Source of the DNA: Proteles cristata cristata
Taxonomy: Eukaryota; Chordata; Mammalia; Carnivora; Hyaenidae
Direction of reading: 5' to 3'
Assembly (NCBI GenBank): GCA_017311185.1
Contig: JAESUZ010003505.1
Span: forward strand, 2,666,001-2,730,000
DNA: 64,000 nucleotides
The notes under the pieces were generated by a model. It was given only the letters and a program-made list of their open reading frames with translations, did not search any database and was not told where the DNA came from. Shown here piece after piece: positions 13,196 through 24,756 of the stretch; position 1 is the stretch's first letter; each line of letters starts with the position of its first letter. The position numbers and the translations under genes are program-made.

Positions 13196-13413
13196 GGGGT
13201 GCCTGGGTGGCTCAGTCGGTTGAGCGTTCGACTTCAGCTCAGGTCATAAGCTCACAGTTCATGAGTTTGAGCCCCGTGTCGGGCTCTGTGCTGACAGCCA
13301 GCTCAGAGCCTGGAGCCTATTTCAGATTCTGTATCTCCCTCTCTCTCTAACCCTCCCCTGCTCGTGCTGTCCTTTTCTTTCTCTCTCTCTCTCTAAGAAA
13401 ACAAAACAAAACA
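13196..13413 (+). mobile_element. CAN-SINE with perfect target duplication
   Basis: Forward full-length copy: A-box tggctcagtcggtt, TC-rich region and A-rich tail. Exact duplication ttaaattgcctttgtt at 13180-13195 and 13414-13429. Confidence 0.96.
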
Positions 13414-13429
13414 TTAAATTGCCTTTGTT

Positions 13430-14776
13430 ATTCCAAGAATTCATTTATAACCTTTTTTCACCTTAAAAATTGGGATCTACTTAAGATAAGCATGCCATCA
13501 TTTGGTTGTTATTTCTCTTTTGGACTAAAAGCAGATTCTTCAAACCTTTTGGGTTTTGCATTTTTTCTTTTAATTAATCTTGAACAGTACCAGCATCTGT
13601 AGAATTGGGTAAATAACTAAAGAGGGAGCTCCTGATAAGGAAATGGTAGTGAAAATATGTGTGAACAGGCTGGGTTTTATTTTAGAAAGTAATTTTAGTG
13701 GCTTGTTTTTCTAAGTCAGGGGTTGCTAATCTAAAAATTAACCAAGCAATATGCATTGCATTGCACATTCAGTTCATTAACATTGTAGATAAAGGAGCCA
13801 TATTTATCTTTGCAGTAATGAAGAACTATATTTAGAGCTTTTCCCAGCCCACCCCACTTCACCTTGCACACTTTGCCAGCATTCAGCCTCATGACTTCTG
13901 TTTGCTTGAAATTGAATTTGAGTTGAAGCTCAGAGGGCATGCATTTTTGTTTATGACTAAGGGCTGATCTCTGAAGTTAGTATAGTTATCAGACATTCCT
14001 GGCATTCCATATGTCTAATTTTCAGTGCTTCGAGGAGCTGGTGCTATGCCAGAGGAAAATAGAGGGCGAGAGCACAGGGAAATACCACCGAAGTATAACT
14101 TTGTGTAAGTTCTAAAAATTCAGTCATGTGTTTAACTCGCCAAGCGAGTGCTAGGTATGGAATTGATTTGTAGTGCATCAGTGCCATTCCTGAGGTTGCT
14201 TAGGAACATGTCTTAGTTTTCTCAGATTTGATTTTTGAAATTCCAACCCTGGAGGTTTAAAAACTTCTGTTGATTCTTTTGGTTTGTGTGTTAGCTGTCC
14301 TCAGGGCCAAGATGAGGTGCCTTTCAATGCAGAAGTCTAGGATCCCGAGAGCGATGTAGTGTGTGGTCGACGGGGTCAGCGGTATGGAAGCAGTGATTGG
14401 CAGAAAGCATATTTATTGATCGCGTGTTGAATGAACACCGGCCGTTGTCCTGGGCACCAAGGACTGAGGTGGTGGGGAGGTACCAAGAAAGACCATATCA
14501 ATAAACAACACAAATCAGACCTGATAGTAACTTTGAGGAAATCAACTGTTATGATGTACGGTGATTATTTTAGATAGACTTGTGTATTACTCAGCCCTGC
14601 TGAGTTAACAAGCAGCCTGCAAATCTCAGCAACTTTTACACAAATGCCTGCCTAAGTAAACTAAAACATAAAATAAGTAAAACAGTCACCTAAACTGTAA
14701 ATCTAAGGGATGGAGGTTACACACGATCTATTAAATTCGTCACTGAAAACATGTGCTTTCAAAAAAATTCAAATTT
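13430..14776. other. Intronic sequence, mostly unrecognised
   Basis: Unique-looking intron. Near 14396-14500 the text atatttattgatcgcgtg resembles an unnamed old mammalian repeat. No coding signal. Confidence 0.45.
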
Positions 14777-15012
14777 GGGGGCACATGTGTGGCTCAGTTG
14801 GCTGAGTGTCCAACTTCAGCTCAGGTCATTATCTTGCGGTTCATGGGTTTGAGCTCCATGTTGGGCTCTGGCTGACAGCTCAGAGCCTGAACCCTACTTT
14901 GGATGCTGTGTCTCCTTCTCTCTCTGCCCCTCCCCTGCTTGTGTTTTTCACTCTCTCTCTTTCTCTCTCAAATAAGTAAATAAAACCTTTAAAATTAAAT
15001 AAATAATTGATT
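14777..15012 (+). mobile_element. CAN-SINE
   Basis: Forward copy beginning gggggcacatgtgtggctcag. Diverged duplication aaaaaaattcaaatttg and attaaaaattcgagtttg on its flanks. Confidence 0.9.
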
Positions 15013-15389
15013 AAAAATTCGAGTTTGACTTGGTCCAGTATACACATGGCCCAGAAGAGTCGAATTAGATCCCAGTATCAATAACTTAAAATTATAGCCC
15101 TTAAATTTAATAGAAAAAGTTTATTGTAAAGAAATTGAAGTAAATTGTAGGATCTTTGGTCAGAAGCTTTAAATGTTTCCAATGCTCCTTTGGTGTACAC
15201 CAAGAAAGGTTCAAGAAGGGCTAAATAATAGAATGATGTTTCCTCTTCATAATGAAGACATTATACATAAAAAAATACTTGAGTGGTTGTTTCCTCCTCT
15301 TAATGGAGACATGATATATAAAATACGTGAATAGATACTGTATAGAAACTACTGATCACAACTTAACTAAGTTTAAAAAGCCAGTAGCC

Positions 15390-15542
15390 TGCCTGGTGGC
15401 TCAGTTGGTTGAGGGTCAGACTCTTCTTTCGGCTCAGGTGATGATCCTAGGGTCGGAGGATCGAGCCCTGCATGGGGTCTGTTTAAGATTCTCTCTCTCT
15501 CTCTGCCCTTCTCCCCCACTCATGCTCACTCACTCTCCATCA

Positions 15543-15577
<35 letters not shown>

Positions 15578-15582
15578 AATTT
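15390..15582 (+). mobile_element. CAN-SINE, short type, with (AAAT)n tail
   Basis: Head tgcctggtggctcagttggt. It lacks the usual central gctcagagcctggagcc block. The tail is an expanded AAAT microsatellite at 15543-15579. Confidence 0.9.
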
Positions 15583-16971
15583 CAAAAGGCCGGAGCTGAT
15601 GTTACCCCCAGAATTTCCAAGCAGCATTTATAGGTACAGGCATACATTTTTTGCATGCTTGCAAACAGCCATCTTGGAAGCAAGCGTGCTTTCCCTCATG
15701 CACGTTTTCTCTGGTGAGAGAAAGTGCAGGTACACGGAGGCTGAGGACTCATGGGCCCCAAAGCTTTCTTTGGAAGCACTAAGACATGGTTGTTTGTGGG
15801 ATCCATCTGGTAGGATGCCTCTGTGGTCTTCACATTCTTGAAGACCTGTATTCGCCTGAGTCCCTTCTCCTCTTTGGGCCCCTGGGAGGTTCCTGACAGT
15901 CAGGTCCTAGATTCTCCATTTGGGTCAGTCATGAAGAGACCTCTTAACGCAAGACCGACCAGCCTCTGCTAATAGCATCAGCACAGCGTCAGGAAACTTC
16001 TTCAGTCAAACCTGTCAGGAGTGCAGTGCTCTCGTGGCCAAACCCACACTTCCTTGGAGCGTTTATCTGGGCAGGCTTGACGGAGTGGGGATCTGCTGAA
16101 ACAACACCAGCTTCCCAGGATGCACAGCAGGACACTCACTGGCTTTGTGTCTACATGTAACAGCATCTGTAGCTTTAACCTGTAAATAGTCAAAGCCAGA
16201 GGGTAGGAGTGATGCGCCAGATACGTCCCCACAAGTCACCAGGGCCTAGTTCTCAGAATTCTCCAGCCTTTAAACCAGTGGCCTGCTGGTGGTGGTGGCT
16301 AGAACCCGGCCCAGTATAGCCATGCCCTCCCTCCCACAGCCAGAGGCCTCGGGCTACAGAGCCACAAGGTCCCCAGGCCAGGCACCTCTGCCCGGAGTCG
16401 CCTTCCCCCTGGGAGCTGCCTGCCCGTGGGGAGCTGTGCTGTGTGGCCGGCAGCGCCTGCGGGGCGAGCGGAATCCGTGTCCGTGGCTGGCTGAGGCCTC
16501 TTCAGGAACATTCAGTCTGGTGTTGTTTTCAGATGCAGTGAGAGTGTCCATCTGTATTGCACTAGACTGGACAGGCCAAATAAACTGTCTAAGCCGCCTG
16601 TAAAAAATGAGCTGGCAGCAGGAAAGGTCCCAAGGTATATTGTTGAACGAAGAAAGTAAACCACAGAATGACATGTGCAGTGTATTATTTATGTTAACAC
16701 TGCAGATAGGTTTCTAGCTTGACGCAGGGACGGATCTGGAAGGGTGCGCACCACACTGGTAATAGCGGGCACTTCCAAGGAGAGGGCCGTGGGGACCACG
16801 ATGAGAGCTGGTGTCACAGGCAGGTGGAGAAAGCGAGCTGTGTGGGTTGAGGCCGCGTCTGGAAGTTGAGCCTATGGGATTTCTGACAGATTGAGTGGGG
16901 GAGGTCTGTGAGCGGCAGAGAGGCGTCGGGGGCTGTGACTCTGGCATCTGGGTTGAGGATCATGGCATTTT
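15583..16971. other. GC-richer intron, possible old repeat
   Basis: GC content rises here. Open frames on both strands at 16289-16674 overlap each other and match nothing known. From about 16560 to 16960 the text (aaccacagaatgacatgtgc, then ggatctggaagggtgcgcac) recalls an old LINE-associated repeat. Confidence 0.4.
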
Positions 16972-17199
16972 TTTTTAATTATGATTATTGTTTTTTTTAT
17001 GTTTCATTTATTTCTAGGAGAGAGAGAGAGACAGTGTGAGCAGGGGAGGGTCAGAGAGAGAGGGAGTCACAGACTGAAACAGGCTCCAGGCTCTGAGCTG
17101 CCAGTCAGCACAGAGCCCGACGCGGGGCCCGAACCCACGAACCGCGAGATCATGACCTAAGCGTCGAACACTTAACCGACTAAGCCACCCAGGCGCCCC
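16972..17199 (-). mobile_element. CAN-SINE with perfect target duplication
   Basis: Reverse full-length copy ending agccacccaggcgcccc. Exact 17-nt duplication gaggatcatggcatttt at 16955-16971 and 17200-17216. Low divergence suggests a young copy. Confidence 0.96.
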
Positions 17200-17216
17200 G
17201 AGGATCATGGCATTTT

Positions 17217-18079
17217 CTGAGATGAGGGGGGGTCTCAGGGAAGGAGTGCAGTTGGAGGTCAAGGGTTGTTTCATGTGAGTTGAACATTCCATGTGGCTAT
17301 GAACCCATCCTCCCCCCATGGAATGATCAGGTCAACGTCGGCTCTAATACGCAGTATCTCCATGGAGAGGCGTGGCTGGAAATCACACGTTTTCTCCAAC
17401 ATCTGTTGAGCCAAGTGCCATGCTGTGTGCTTAGAAGAATAACCAGGAGGGGCTTGGTGAACAGAATTGACAAGTAAACTAGAAAAAGGTAGAGTGTGGA
17501 AAAGGACCAGTTTAAATGGGAAGCGTATTTCCCACGCCAGAGCTCACCCAGTGCTGTTGAACAGCATAGCCTCGAGAGCAGGAACGCTCGCCTGGGAGGC
17601 ATATGCTTTTGGAATGGTCTCTTCAGGAAGCTGGGTTTTGAAGGACAAGCGTAAGGTGAAACCGGGGAAGGAGAGGATACTGGAAAAGTAGAGGGAGGGA
17701 GGGAGTCCAGGCTAAGGGAGCTGCACGTATAAAAGCACGTTTCTCCTGCCTGTATATCAGGCTGACGGTGTTTCCTTTACTGGTGGACTCACTGAGGTTT
17801 TCGGTAGTCAGAGAAGCAGGCATCTGGAGTGCAGACGTCCGGCTTCTGGGCAGCGACGCCGAGTAGGGCTGCCACCCTCTGCCCCTCGACAAGCATCGTG
17901 ATTTTCTGGTGTTAATGAGGTTAATAAGCTAATTCCTTGTTGGTATGAGCTGAGTTTTCTTTCTTCTCTCATGGTCCATATTGTGGCTCACGGTGCCGGT
18001 AACTTGTGCCAACTGCGTCGTGCAGCTTGGTCCTTCATGCCGAGCTTGAGGTCTCATCGTTTTTTTTCTCTCTCGAAAG
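17217..18079. other. Intron with old medium-frequency repeat remnants
   Basis: Between about 17340 and 17730 phrases such as caggaagctgggttttgaag and aaaccggggaaggagagg resemble an old mammalian interspersed repeat whose family I cannot name. No exon was recognised. Confidence 0.4.
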
Positions 18080-18470
18080 CTCGGTTTGTTTGCACACGTT
18101 TGTAGCAGCCTTATTCACACTGGCGGAAACGGTCCCCGTGTCTGAAGCGGTGAGCGACGCGCAACGCGGTGCGTCCGTACAACACAACAAATACTGTTTT
18201 GCAAGAAAGGGAACAGCTTCTTGTACAACAATACGGATGTCCCTCAAAAAACAAAAACAACCATTATGCTAAATAAAAAGCCAGGCACTAGAAACCACGC
18301 GTTGTGTGACTCCGTTTAGGTGAAATTCCAGAAAAGGCAAGGCTGTAGAGGCAGAGGGTAAATTCACGGCTGCCAGGGGCAGGGGGTAGGGATGGGGGGG
18401 TGCGGGCACCAAGGCACATGGGGTCTTCTGGGCTTGGCGGGAACGTGCTAACCTTAGGTTGAGCGGCGGT
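18080..18470 (+). mobile_element. Diverged L1 3'-UTR remnant, CpG-rich
   Basis: Phrases follow L1 3' ends: gtagcagccttattcacact, aaatactgttttgcaag and aaattcacggctgccagggg. CpG is unusually frequent for a relic this old (for example gtgagcgacgcgcaacgcgg). A G-rich tract with five G-runs lies at 18375-18408. Confidence 0.6.
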
Positions 18471-19600
18471 TTTAACGCCACACGTTCACTCAGAACCTCT
18501 GATTTGTGCAGCGGGCCGCTCTGACGGTGTGGAAGTCGCGCTCCCGACGCGGTGCAGCGGCGCCGCCGCGGTGCGGGCTCCGCGGCGGCCACGTGACGGG
18601 AGAGCGCGGCGCCGCCGCGCGGCCGGGGCTTCAGTGCGTGCACCGCGGAATGCGGGGTCGCGCGGAGCGTGTTCGCCGCGCCGCCTCCCGGTGTGAGCGC
18701 AGGGGCTCCCTGCTGGCACGACACCCAGGCACACACTCAAAGGTTGGTTTTCGACGCAAACATGTGGCGGTCGCGGGGGCGGAGCTTCAGGCCACGCGCC
18801 CACCGGGAGGTCACCGGTGGGGACCCCCTGCCTCGCTCACGTCCCGGAGGCCCGCAGCCTGCAGGAGCCATCGGCGAGGGTCTGTGACCCGGTGCAGCAG
18901 GAACGACGCGCTCCTCTCTGGGTACGTTTCTGGCGACTTCCTCTTGGCAGCAGTGGGACGATGAGTGAACGGGCTTTTTCGCTCTTAGCGTTGAAGTCCG
19001 TTTCTAAGCCTTCTTTCCGCCGCCTGCTTGTGTCCGGTTCGCTGCGGCACGTGCGGGCAGGCCCTTGGCCGGCTCACTGTCTCGCCCAGCGGCCCCGCCC
19101 CGGGGACACTTCAGCCCGTGTTTTACCTGTGGGTCCCCGTGGCGCCTCGCACACGGCGTACGTGACGTAACTCCTGCCGAGCTCGCGCACGCGTCCCGGG
19201 ACCGCGCTGCTCTAAGCGCAGAACCGAGACTTCGTCAGCCCCCCTCGTCCGCGTTTGCAGAGCGCGCTGTGTCCGGGGCCTCGCGCTCCTCTGCGTCCAG
19301 CGCCGCTCCCAGGCTCGTGGCCGCGAGCTCTGGTTTCCGTTCCCTCACCTGCGCCGCGGCTCACGCCTGACAGTTTCTGGCTTCGCGGTTTGAGGGAGGA
19401 CGTCCCTAACCTGCGCTCCCGCCAGGTTCACTTACCAGATGATGCTAACGGTTCCGGGTTGCGAGCCCCGGCCGTATTCTGTCCAGGCGCCTGCTGTTAG
19501 GCTCGCTTTCCTGGCTCAGAACCTGTCCCTGTTCTGCCTCCTTGCCGGGGTCTTCGACGGTCTGGGACCAGGTTTCCCCAGCTGGGGGTGGTAGAGCGGG
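18470..19600. promoter_or_regulatory. Intronic CpG island
   Basis: CpG density is far above the rest of the window: 14 CpG in the 60 bases 18541-18600, and CpG-rich to about 19560. Candidate factor sites include an E-box CCACGTGAC (18589-18597) and a CRE-like TGACGTAA (19163-19170). Reading frames on both strands are long only because stops are scarce in GC-rich DNA. None resembles WWC2 exon 1 (no WW-domain codons) or another protein I know. It could be an alternative WWC2 promoter, the start of a lncRNA, or an orphan intragenic CpG island. No TATA box or clear first exon was found. Confidence 0.7.
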
Positions 19601-20045
19601 GACATCACATTAGTCCTATTATTTTTCTATTTTACTTTTCTTTCAGCTCTTCCAGTCAGGTAAAGGAGAAACATGTGTCTCGTGCTAACATGACTAACAC
19701 GTTTCTAATTCTGACTCATTGCCTTTCTAACAAAGAGAGCAGCCTGTAAGCTTAACGCCTCTCGGCAGCTCTTTACGATTTCTCGTATGATTTTGTTCTC
19801 CTTATGTTTATTTTCAGTGGCAAGTGTTAAAAGACCACAATGTGAGACACTGGATGTAGAAATGCAACCCAGAAGTCTTAAAGAATTCTTGTGTATCTTT
19901 TGTTCTAGCTGTTTTCATGCTTTAGTTTCATTTATCACATGTGATTCTTTTGATTTATCTGGAATTACCTTTATTTGGAAGAAGATCTAGGATCTAGCTT
20001 TTTTTCTCCCTAACTGGCTATATCCCAATTTTCCCAACACTTTTA
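19601..20045. other. AT-rich intron, nothing recognised
   Basis: Sharp change from the GC-rich island to AT-rich text. No repeat was named and no exon seen. Confidence 0.45.
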
Positions 20046-20306
20046 TTTTATTTTATTTTTTATTTTATTTTAACTTAATTTAATTTTAATTTAATTTAAT
20101 TTTATTTTTGTTATTTATTTTTGAGAGAGAGAGTATATGTGAGCAGAGAAGGGACAGAGAGAGAGAGGGAGACACAGAATCTGAAACAGGCTCCAGGCTC
20201 TGAGATGCCAGCACAGCACCCAACGTGGGGCCCAAACCTATGAACTGTCAGATCATGACCTGAGCTGAAGTCGCATGCTTAACCAACTGAGCCACCAAGG
20301 TGCCCC
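20046..20306 (-). mobile_element. CAN-SINE with expanded T-rich tail
   Basis: Reverse copy whose tail is a long TTTTA/TTTAA simple repeat (20041-20110). Head ends gccaccaaggtgcccc. Flanked by caacactttta on both sides. Confidence 0.92.
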
Positions 20307-20480
20307 ACAACACTTTTAAATAATCAGTCTCATACTCATCATAAGCAAAGTTCATGGACAAGTAAATATTCTTGGGAAAAAAATATTTGCAACTTGACAA
20401 AGGATCAATGCCAGCATGTATCACAGGTTGCTGTAAATCAATAAGAAGGACAGACCACACACTTCTAAAAAGGTCATTTC

Positions 20481-20645
20481 AGGGACTGGGTGCCTCAGTC
20501 CGTTGAGCGTCTAACTCTTGATTTTCGCTCAGATGATGATCCCAATGTTGTGGGACTGAACCCTGCGTCAGATTCTCTCTTTCTCTCTCTCCCTCTGCTC
20601 CTCTCCCCTGCCCTTGCCCTCTCTCTCAAATTAAAAAGAAAAGAA
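20481..20645 (+). mobile_element. CAN-SINE, short type
   Basis: Head gggactgggtgcctcagtcc, TC-rich middle and A-rich end. It lacks the central block of full-length copies. Confidence 0.82.
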
Positions 20646-20686
20646 GAATTCACAAGGGAAGCAAATAAATATATAGAAAAGTTACA

Positions 20687-20890
20687 GGGGCACCTGGGTG
20701 GCTCAGTTGGTTAAGTGTATAATTTCATCTCGGGTCATGATCTCACAGCTTGGCTTGTGGGTTCAAGCCCCACATCTGGCTCACTGCTGAACGCAGAGTT
20801 CTCTTCAGATTCTATGTCTCCCTCTCTCACCCACCCCCATCCCCCAATAAAAAGAAACAGTTTTTTAAAAATGTAAAAAAAAAAAAGAAA
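20687..20890 (+). mobile_element. CAN-SINE
   Basis: Forward copy, ggggcacctgggtggctcag. Diverged duplication atatagaaaagttaca (20671-20686) and atataaaagttaca after the A-rich tail. Confidence 0.92.
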
Positions 20891-21065
20891 AATATAAAAG
20901 TTACAAACCTTACTAGTAATTAATAGATTTCTCTTCCCCTTATGACCATGTCGGGGGGTGGCGGATTGGAGGTAATGGGCGCTCACTTCTCTTGCAGATG
21001 AGAGTACAAATTGGTAATGCCCATGTGGAGGAGAGTAGGTATCAGAATTAAAACATTTAAATTCT

Positions 21066-21262
21066 GGGGCACCTAGGTCGCTCAGTCGGTTAAGTGTCCT
21101 GACTCTTGATTTTGGCTCAGGTCATGATCCCAGGGTCAATTGATCGAACCCTGTGTCAGGCTCTGCACTGACAGTGTGGAACCTGCTTGGTATTCTCTGT
21201 CTCCCTCTCTCTCTACCATTCCTGTGTGCACGCTTTCACTCTCAAAATGAACATTTAAAAAC
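21066..21262 (+). mobile_element. CAN-SINE
   Basis: Forward copy, ggggcacctaggtcgctcag. Flanked by related aaacatttaaat-type words. Confidence 0.9.
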
Positions 21263-21429
21263 AAATTTAAATGGTCATATGTCTTTAACATCTCTCTAAT
21301 GCATATTGACATTTTTGAATTTTCAAAGTATGTATATTCTTTGACTCACTGTCAGCAATTTATTCTAAAAACTACTCTTTACAGCTGAAAATATTTACAA
21401 GCATGTTCACGGAAGCATGAATTTCTCTT

Positions 21430-21641
21430 TTTTAACATTTTATTTATATTTATTTCTGAGAGAGAGACAGCATGAGCAGGGGAGGGTCAGAGAGAGAGGG
21501 AGACACAGAATCTGAAACAGGCTCCAGGCTCTGAGCTAGCTGTTGGCACAGAGCCCGACGTGGGGCTCGAACCCAGGAGCTGTGAGATCATGACCTGAGC
21601 CAAAGTTGGCCGCCCAACCGACTGAGCCACCCAGGTGCCCC
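21430..21641 (-). mobile_element. CAN-SINE with perfect target duplication
   Basis: Reverse copy ending gagccacccaggtgcccc. Exact 18-nt duplication gaagcatgaatttctctt at 21412-21429 and 21642-21659. Confidence 0.96.
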
Positions 21642-22194
21642 GAAGCATGAATTTCTCTTGAAGGAAGCTGAAACTGATGTCTGCTAATTGGTGATTAGTC
21701 AAATAATGGGCTATAATCCATTCTGTGTATGTAGATATTAGAAAATCAAGGTCAACGTATAGCTACGATCATTGAAAAATTTCTAACTTGTGTTGCAAAC
21801 TAAGTAAAGTCCTAGAAAACACACACAGTATGAGCCTGTTTGTATGTTCGGTAATCGCGTGTGGATTTATGGATGGACTGAAAAGAACCAAAGTATTGGA
21901 ATATAGATCATTCTATAGGGAAATGAAGGCAGGACTTTAGTAATAGTTTATTCTATTTTTCATAATGAGAATATCTTAGTTGTGTTTCTTAAGGCTCAAA
22001 ACAATTGTGTCTGTATAGTTTATTTAGTTTAATACCCATCTTGTAAAAATGTGCATTTATATGTGCTTCAGTATATGGATGTATATGTTTACTTAAGAAA
22101 AACAGCCTGGAATGAAATACCTAGTTACCTCGGGTTCTCCCTATGGAATAAGGTTGTAGGCATTAAGAAACATACTCCTAGTTACTTAATTGGG

Positions 22195-22394
22195 TTTTTT
22201 TTTTTTAGTTGTTTTTTTTTTTTTGAGAGAGAGTGCAAGGGAGGGGCAGAAAGAAAGAGAATGAGAATCCCAAGCAGGCTGCACACTATCAGCAAAGAGC
22301 GCGATGCAGGACTTGAACCCACGAACCAGGAGATCACACCTGAGCTGAAATCAAGAGTTGGACGCTCAACCAACGAAACCACCCAGGAGCTCCC
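22195..22394 (-). mobile_element. CAN-SINE, diverged
   Basis: Reverse copy with two T-runs, a GA tract and a degraded head aaaccacccaggagctccc. Confidence 0.88.
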
Positions 22395-23795
22395 TGGTTC
22401 CTTAGGTTTTGATCAAATCATTACACCACCATTGTAACCACTCAGGAAGCCTCTTTAAGGAAGAGGACAAATCCAGCAAGGTTCTAGCCATCCGGAGGGG
22501 TGTGCCGTGGGTCCCTTCTTTGTTGATCTGGTGACAGCACATCCTCCAGAGTGAATCCTCGAGCTTCTTCCAGTCTTCTCCGTGACGGAGTCTGTGATGG
22601 TTGTGCTGCTTGAGCTGGAAGCCGGCAGATGGGGCAGTCGTGGTGGTGGATCGGTTTGTTTGGATAATATTCCGTTAAGCCCTCTTCCTCTCACCAGCAT
22701 TCCTACCTTCTTTACTGGCACATCTACCTAAACTCTCAAAGTGTTTTCCAAAACCAAGAAATCCGGTGGGCAGACATTTCTTGGCACTTAAGACAGAGAA
22801 GAGGTTCGGGTTAAGGTGTTGGTTCACCCCCCACCCGTTTTCTTCTGTAGGGTAAAGTACTTTTTAAAAAAAATTGCTGAATTATTGAAACACCTGTAAT
22901 AAAGTCTTTTATCTCTCTGTAATGAAGAGTCTCTTTTCTGTTTAACTATTCATTTGTGATACACGATGTGATTGTAATAGGCTAAATAAAATAAGTCCTG
23001 GGACCAGGTATTTTTGGTGCAGTATTGAAGGATTTTTCTCCTATCCCATCCCACAGTTACCTATCACCTTATCAACTAACTGTTCATCAACATAATTATC
23101 AACTATCACCTAAATATTAACCTTCCTATTGCTCTTATAGTGAATGCATTTACTATTACATTTATATAAATTGAAAATTAGAAAAAAATCAGTAACAGTC
23201 CTTCCATAATTGTTTTCATTCTTTTCCATTTCTTTCCTTCAAATCTGCATCCATTCAGTCAGCATGGGTTGTGAGCAGACTACGTATAAGGTAGACATTG
23301 TGCTCGGAATGCTGAGAACAGAGCGGCGGCCCGGCCTCTGAGAAGCTCAGAGAACAGGCTGGCGGGGGAGGGTTCAGGTAGGAAGAGCCTGAGATGGCTC
23401 GAGCCTTTGTAGGAAGGGTCCGGTGGGACAGGAGTTGGGTACTGTGTACGAATGGCATTCCTCGGTTAAAGGGAATCAGCGTTTTAGTGGTTTTTTAATA
23501 CTGCCAAATTGTGTCTTGAAAGGAATGTTATCAAGTTACAAAATTACCCGCAACAAATGCAAGTAACTGATTCCTCACATCCTCCCCAGAACCAAGTTTC
23601 ATTAAGACAAAGCAAAACAAAAACAAAAACTTGATACCCGAATCGGCTGCAAATTAAATTAAGCCTCATTATTGTTTTCTTTGGCACTTCTTTTATTATT
23701 AGTGAAGTTGCACGTTTTCACATATTTTTATGATTTAACTTCCACTTGTGAAAATATTTACTTGGAATCCTTGCATTGTTATGACTTGTTACTAT
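22395..23795. other. Intronic sequence, mostly unrecognised
   Basis: Unique-looking intron. Near 23250-23310 the wording recalls an old mammalian repeat. No exon or named element was identified. Confidence 0.45.
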
Positions 23796-23799
23796 TTAA

Positions 23800-24540
23800 A
23801 AAAAATAGTTTATTGAGGTGAAATTCACATACCACATAATTGACCACTTTCAAGTGAACAGTTCAGTGGCTTTTACGACAGTTCAGGGTCGTGCAAGCAC
23901 CATCTCTGCCTGATCCCAGAACATGTCTGCCCTTACAGGGTCTCTGTTCCCCTAGCTCCCGACAACTGCTCCTCTCCTATCTGTGTGGGTTTGTCTGTGC
24001 TGGACAGTTCGTATGCATAGGATCATATATGTGATCTTTCGGGTCTGGCCTTACTTAGCATCGTATTTTGGAGGCCATCGACCCTGTGCATGTGTAGGCA
24101 TGTCCTTCCTTTTTATGGCTGGAGAGCACTGCATTGCGTGTGTAGACCACATGTCATTTATCCATTCATCCATTGATGGACATTTGAGGCGTGTCCACTT
24201 TTTGCCTGTTGTAAATGGTGCTGCTGTGAACATGCCTGTGTACATGTAATTACTCGGGTACCTGTTTTCAGTTCTTTTCGGCATCTCCTCAGGAGCGGAA
24301 ATGCGGGGTCATACAGTAATTCTGTGTTTTGCTTTTTGAGGAACTACCGAACTGTTTTCTGCACAGGCTGCACCCCACCTACGGTGTACAGAGCCCCCCT
24401 TACTCCACCTCTCTGTGCCAACACTTTCCATGTCGGGGGTGTTGTCCCTGTTTTACTTACAGCCATCCTGGTGGGGATGAACCGGTGCCTCATCATGTTT
24501 TTTACTTTCCTGATGACCACTGATGTTGCGTACTTGTTAC
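23800..24540 (-). mobile_element. Antisense old L1 fragment (3' UTR and ORF2 end)
   Basis: Complement of L1 text: tttattgaggtgaaattcac, then atttatccattcatccattg and ttttgaggaactaccgaact. CpG-containing and diverged. The open frames here are by-products of the L1. Confidence 0.85.
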
Positions 24541-24756
24541 TATTTTGTATGTAGGCGAGACAATGAAAAAGAAAAGCTTGCTTTGGAAGCGCTTATTTTA
24601 AAATTATTTAAATGTCCTTTGAGAGGAAAAAATCCTTACTTACAATTAAATGAAGTAGCTCTAATCTGAGAATTATTAAGCCATTAATTCCATAGTTTTC
24701 ATAATATAGGTATTTCTGAAGCACAGGCTTTTGCCTCCAGTTTCAGATTTTTATAA

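Noticed and set aside
13196..13280. tRNA-like A-box and B-box sequences
   Set aside because: They belong to tRNA-derived SINEs. No free-standing tRNA gene with an intact cloverleaf and acceptor stem was found.
13147..13350. Recurrent small peptide of the VAQSVE/LTAQSL type in many frames
   Set aside because: The same peptide recurs at 13.2, 15.4, 24.8, 40.9 and 45.1 kb and elsewhere because it is the translation of the CAN-SINE head. It is not a gene family.
18269..19500. Long overlapping open frames on both strands in the CpG island
   Set aside because: They overlap in several registers, match no known protein and are expected from the scarcity of stops in GC-rich DNA. None contains WW-domain residues, so WWC2 exon 1 is not here.
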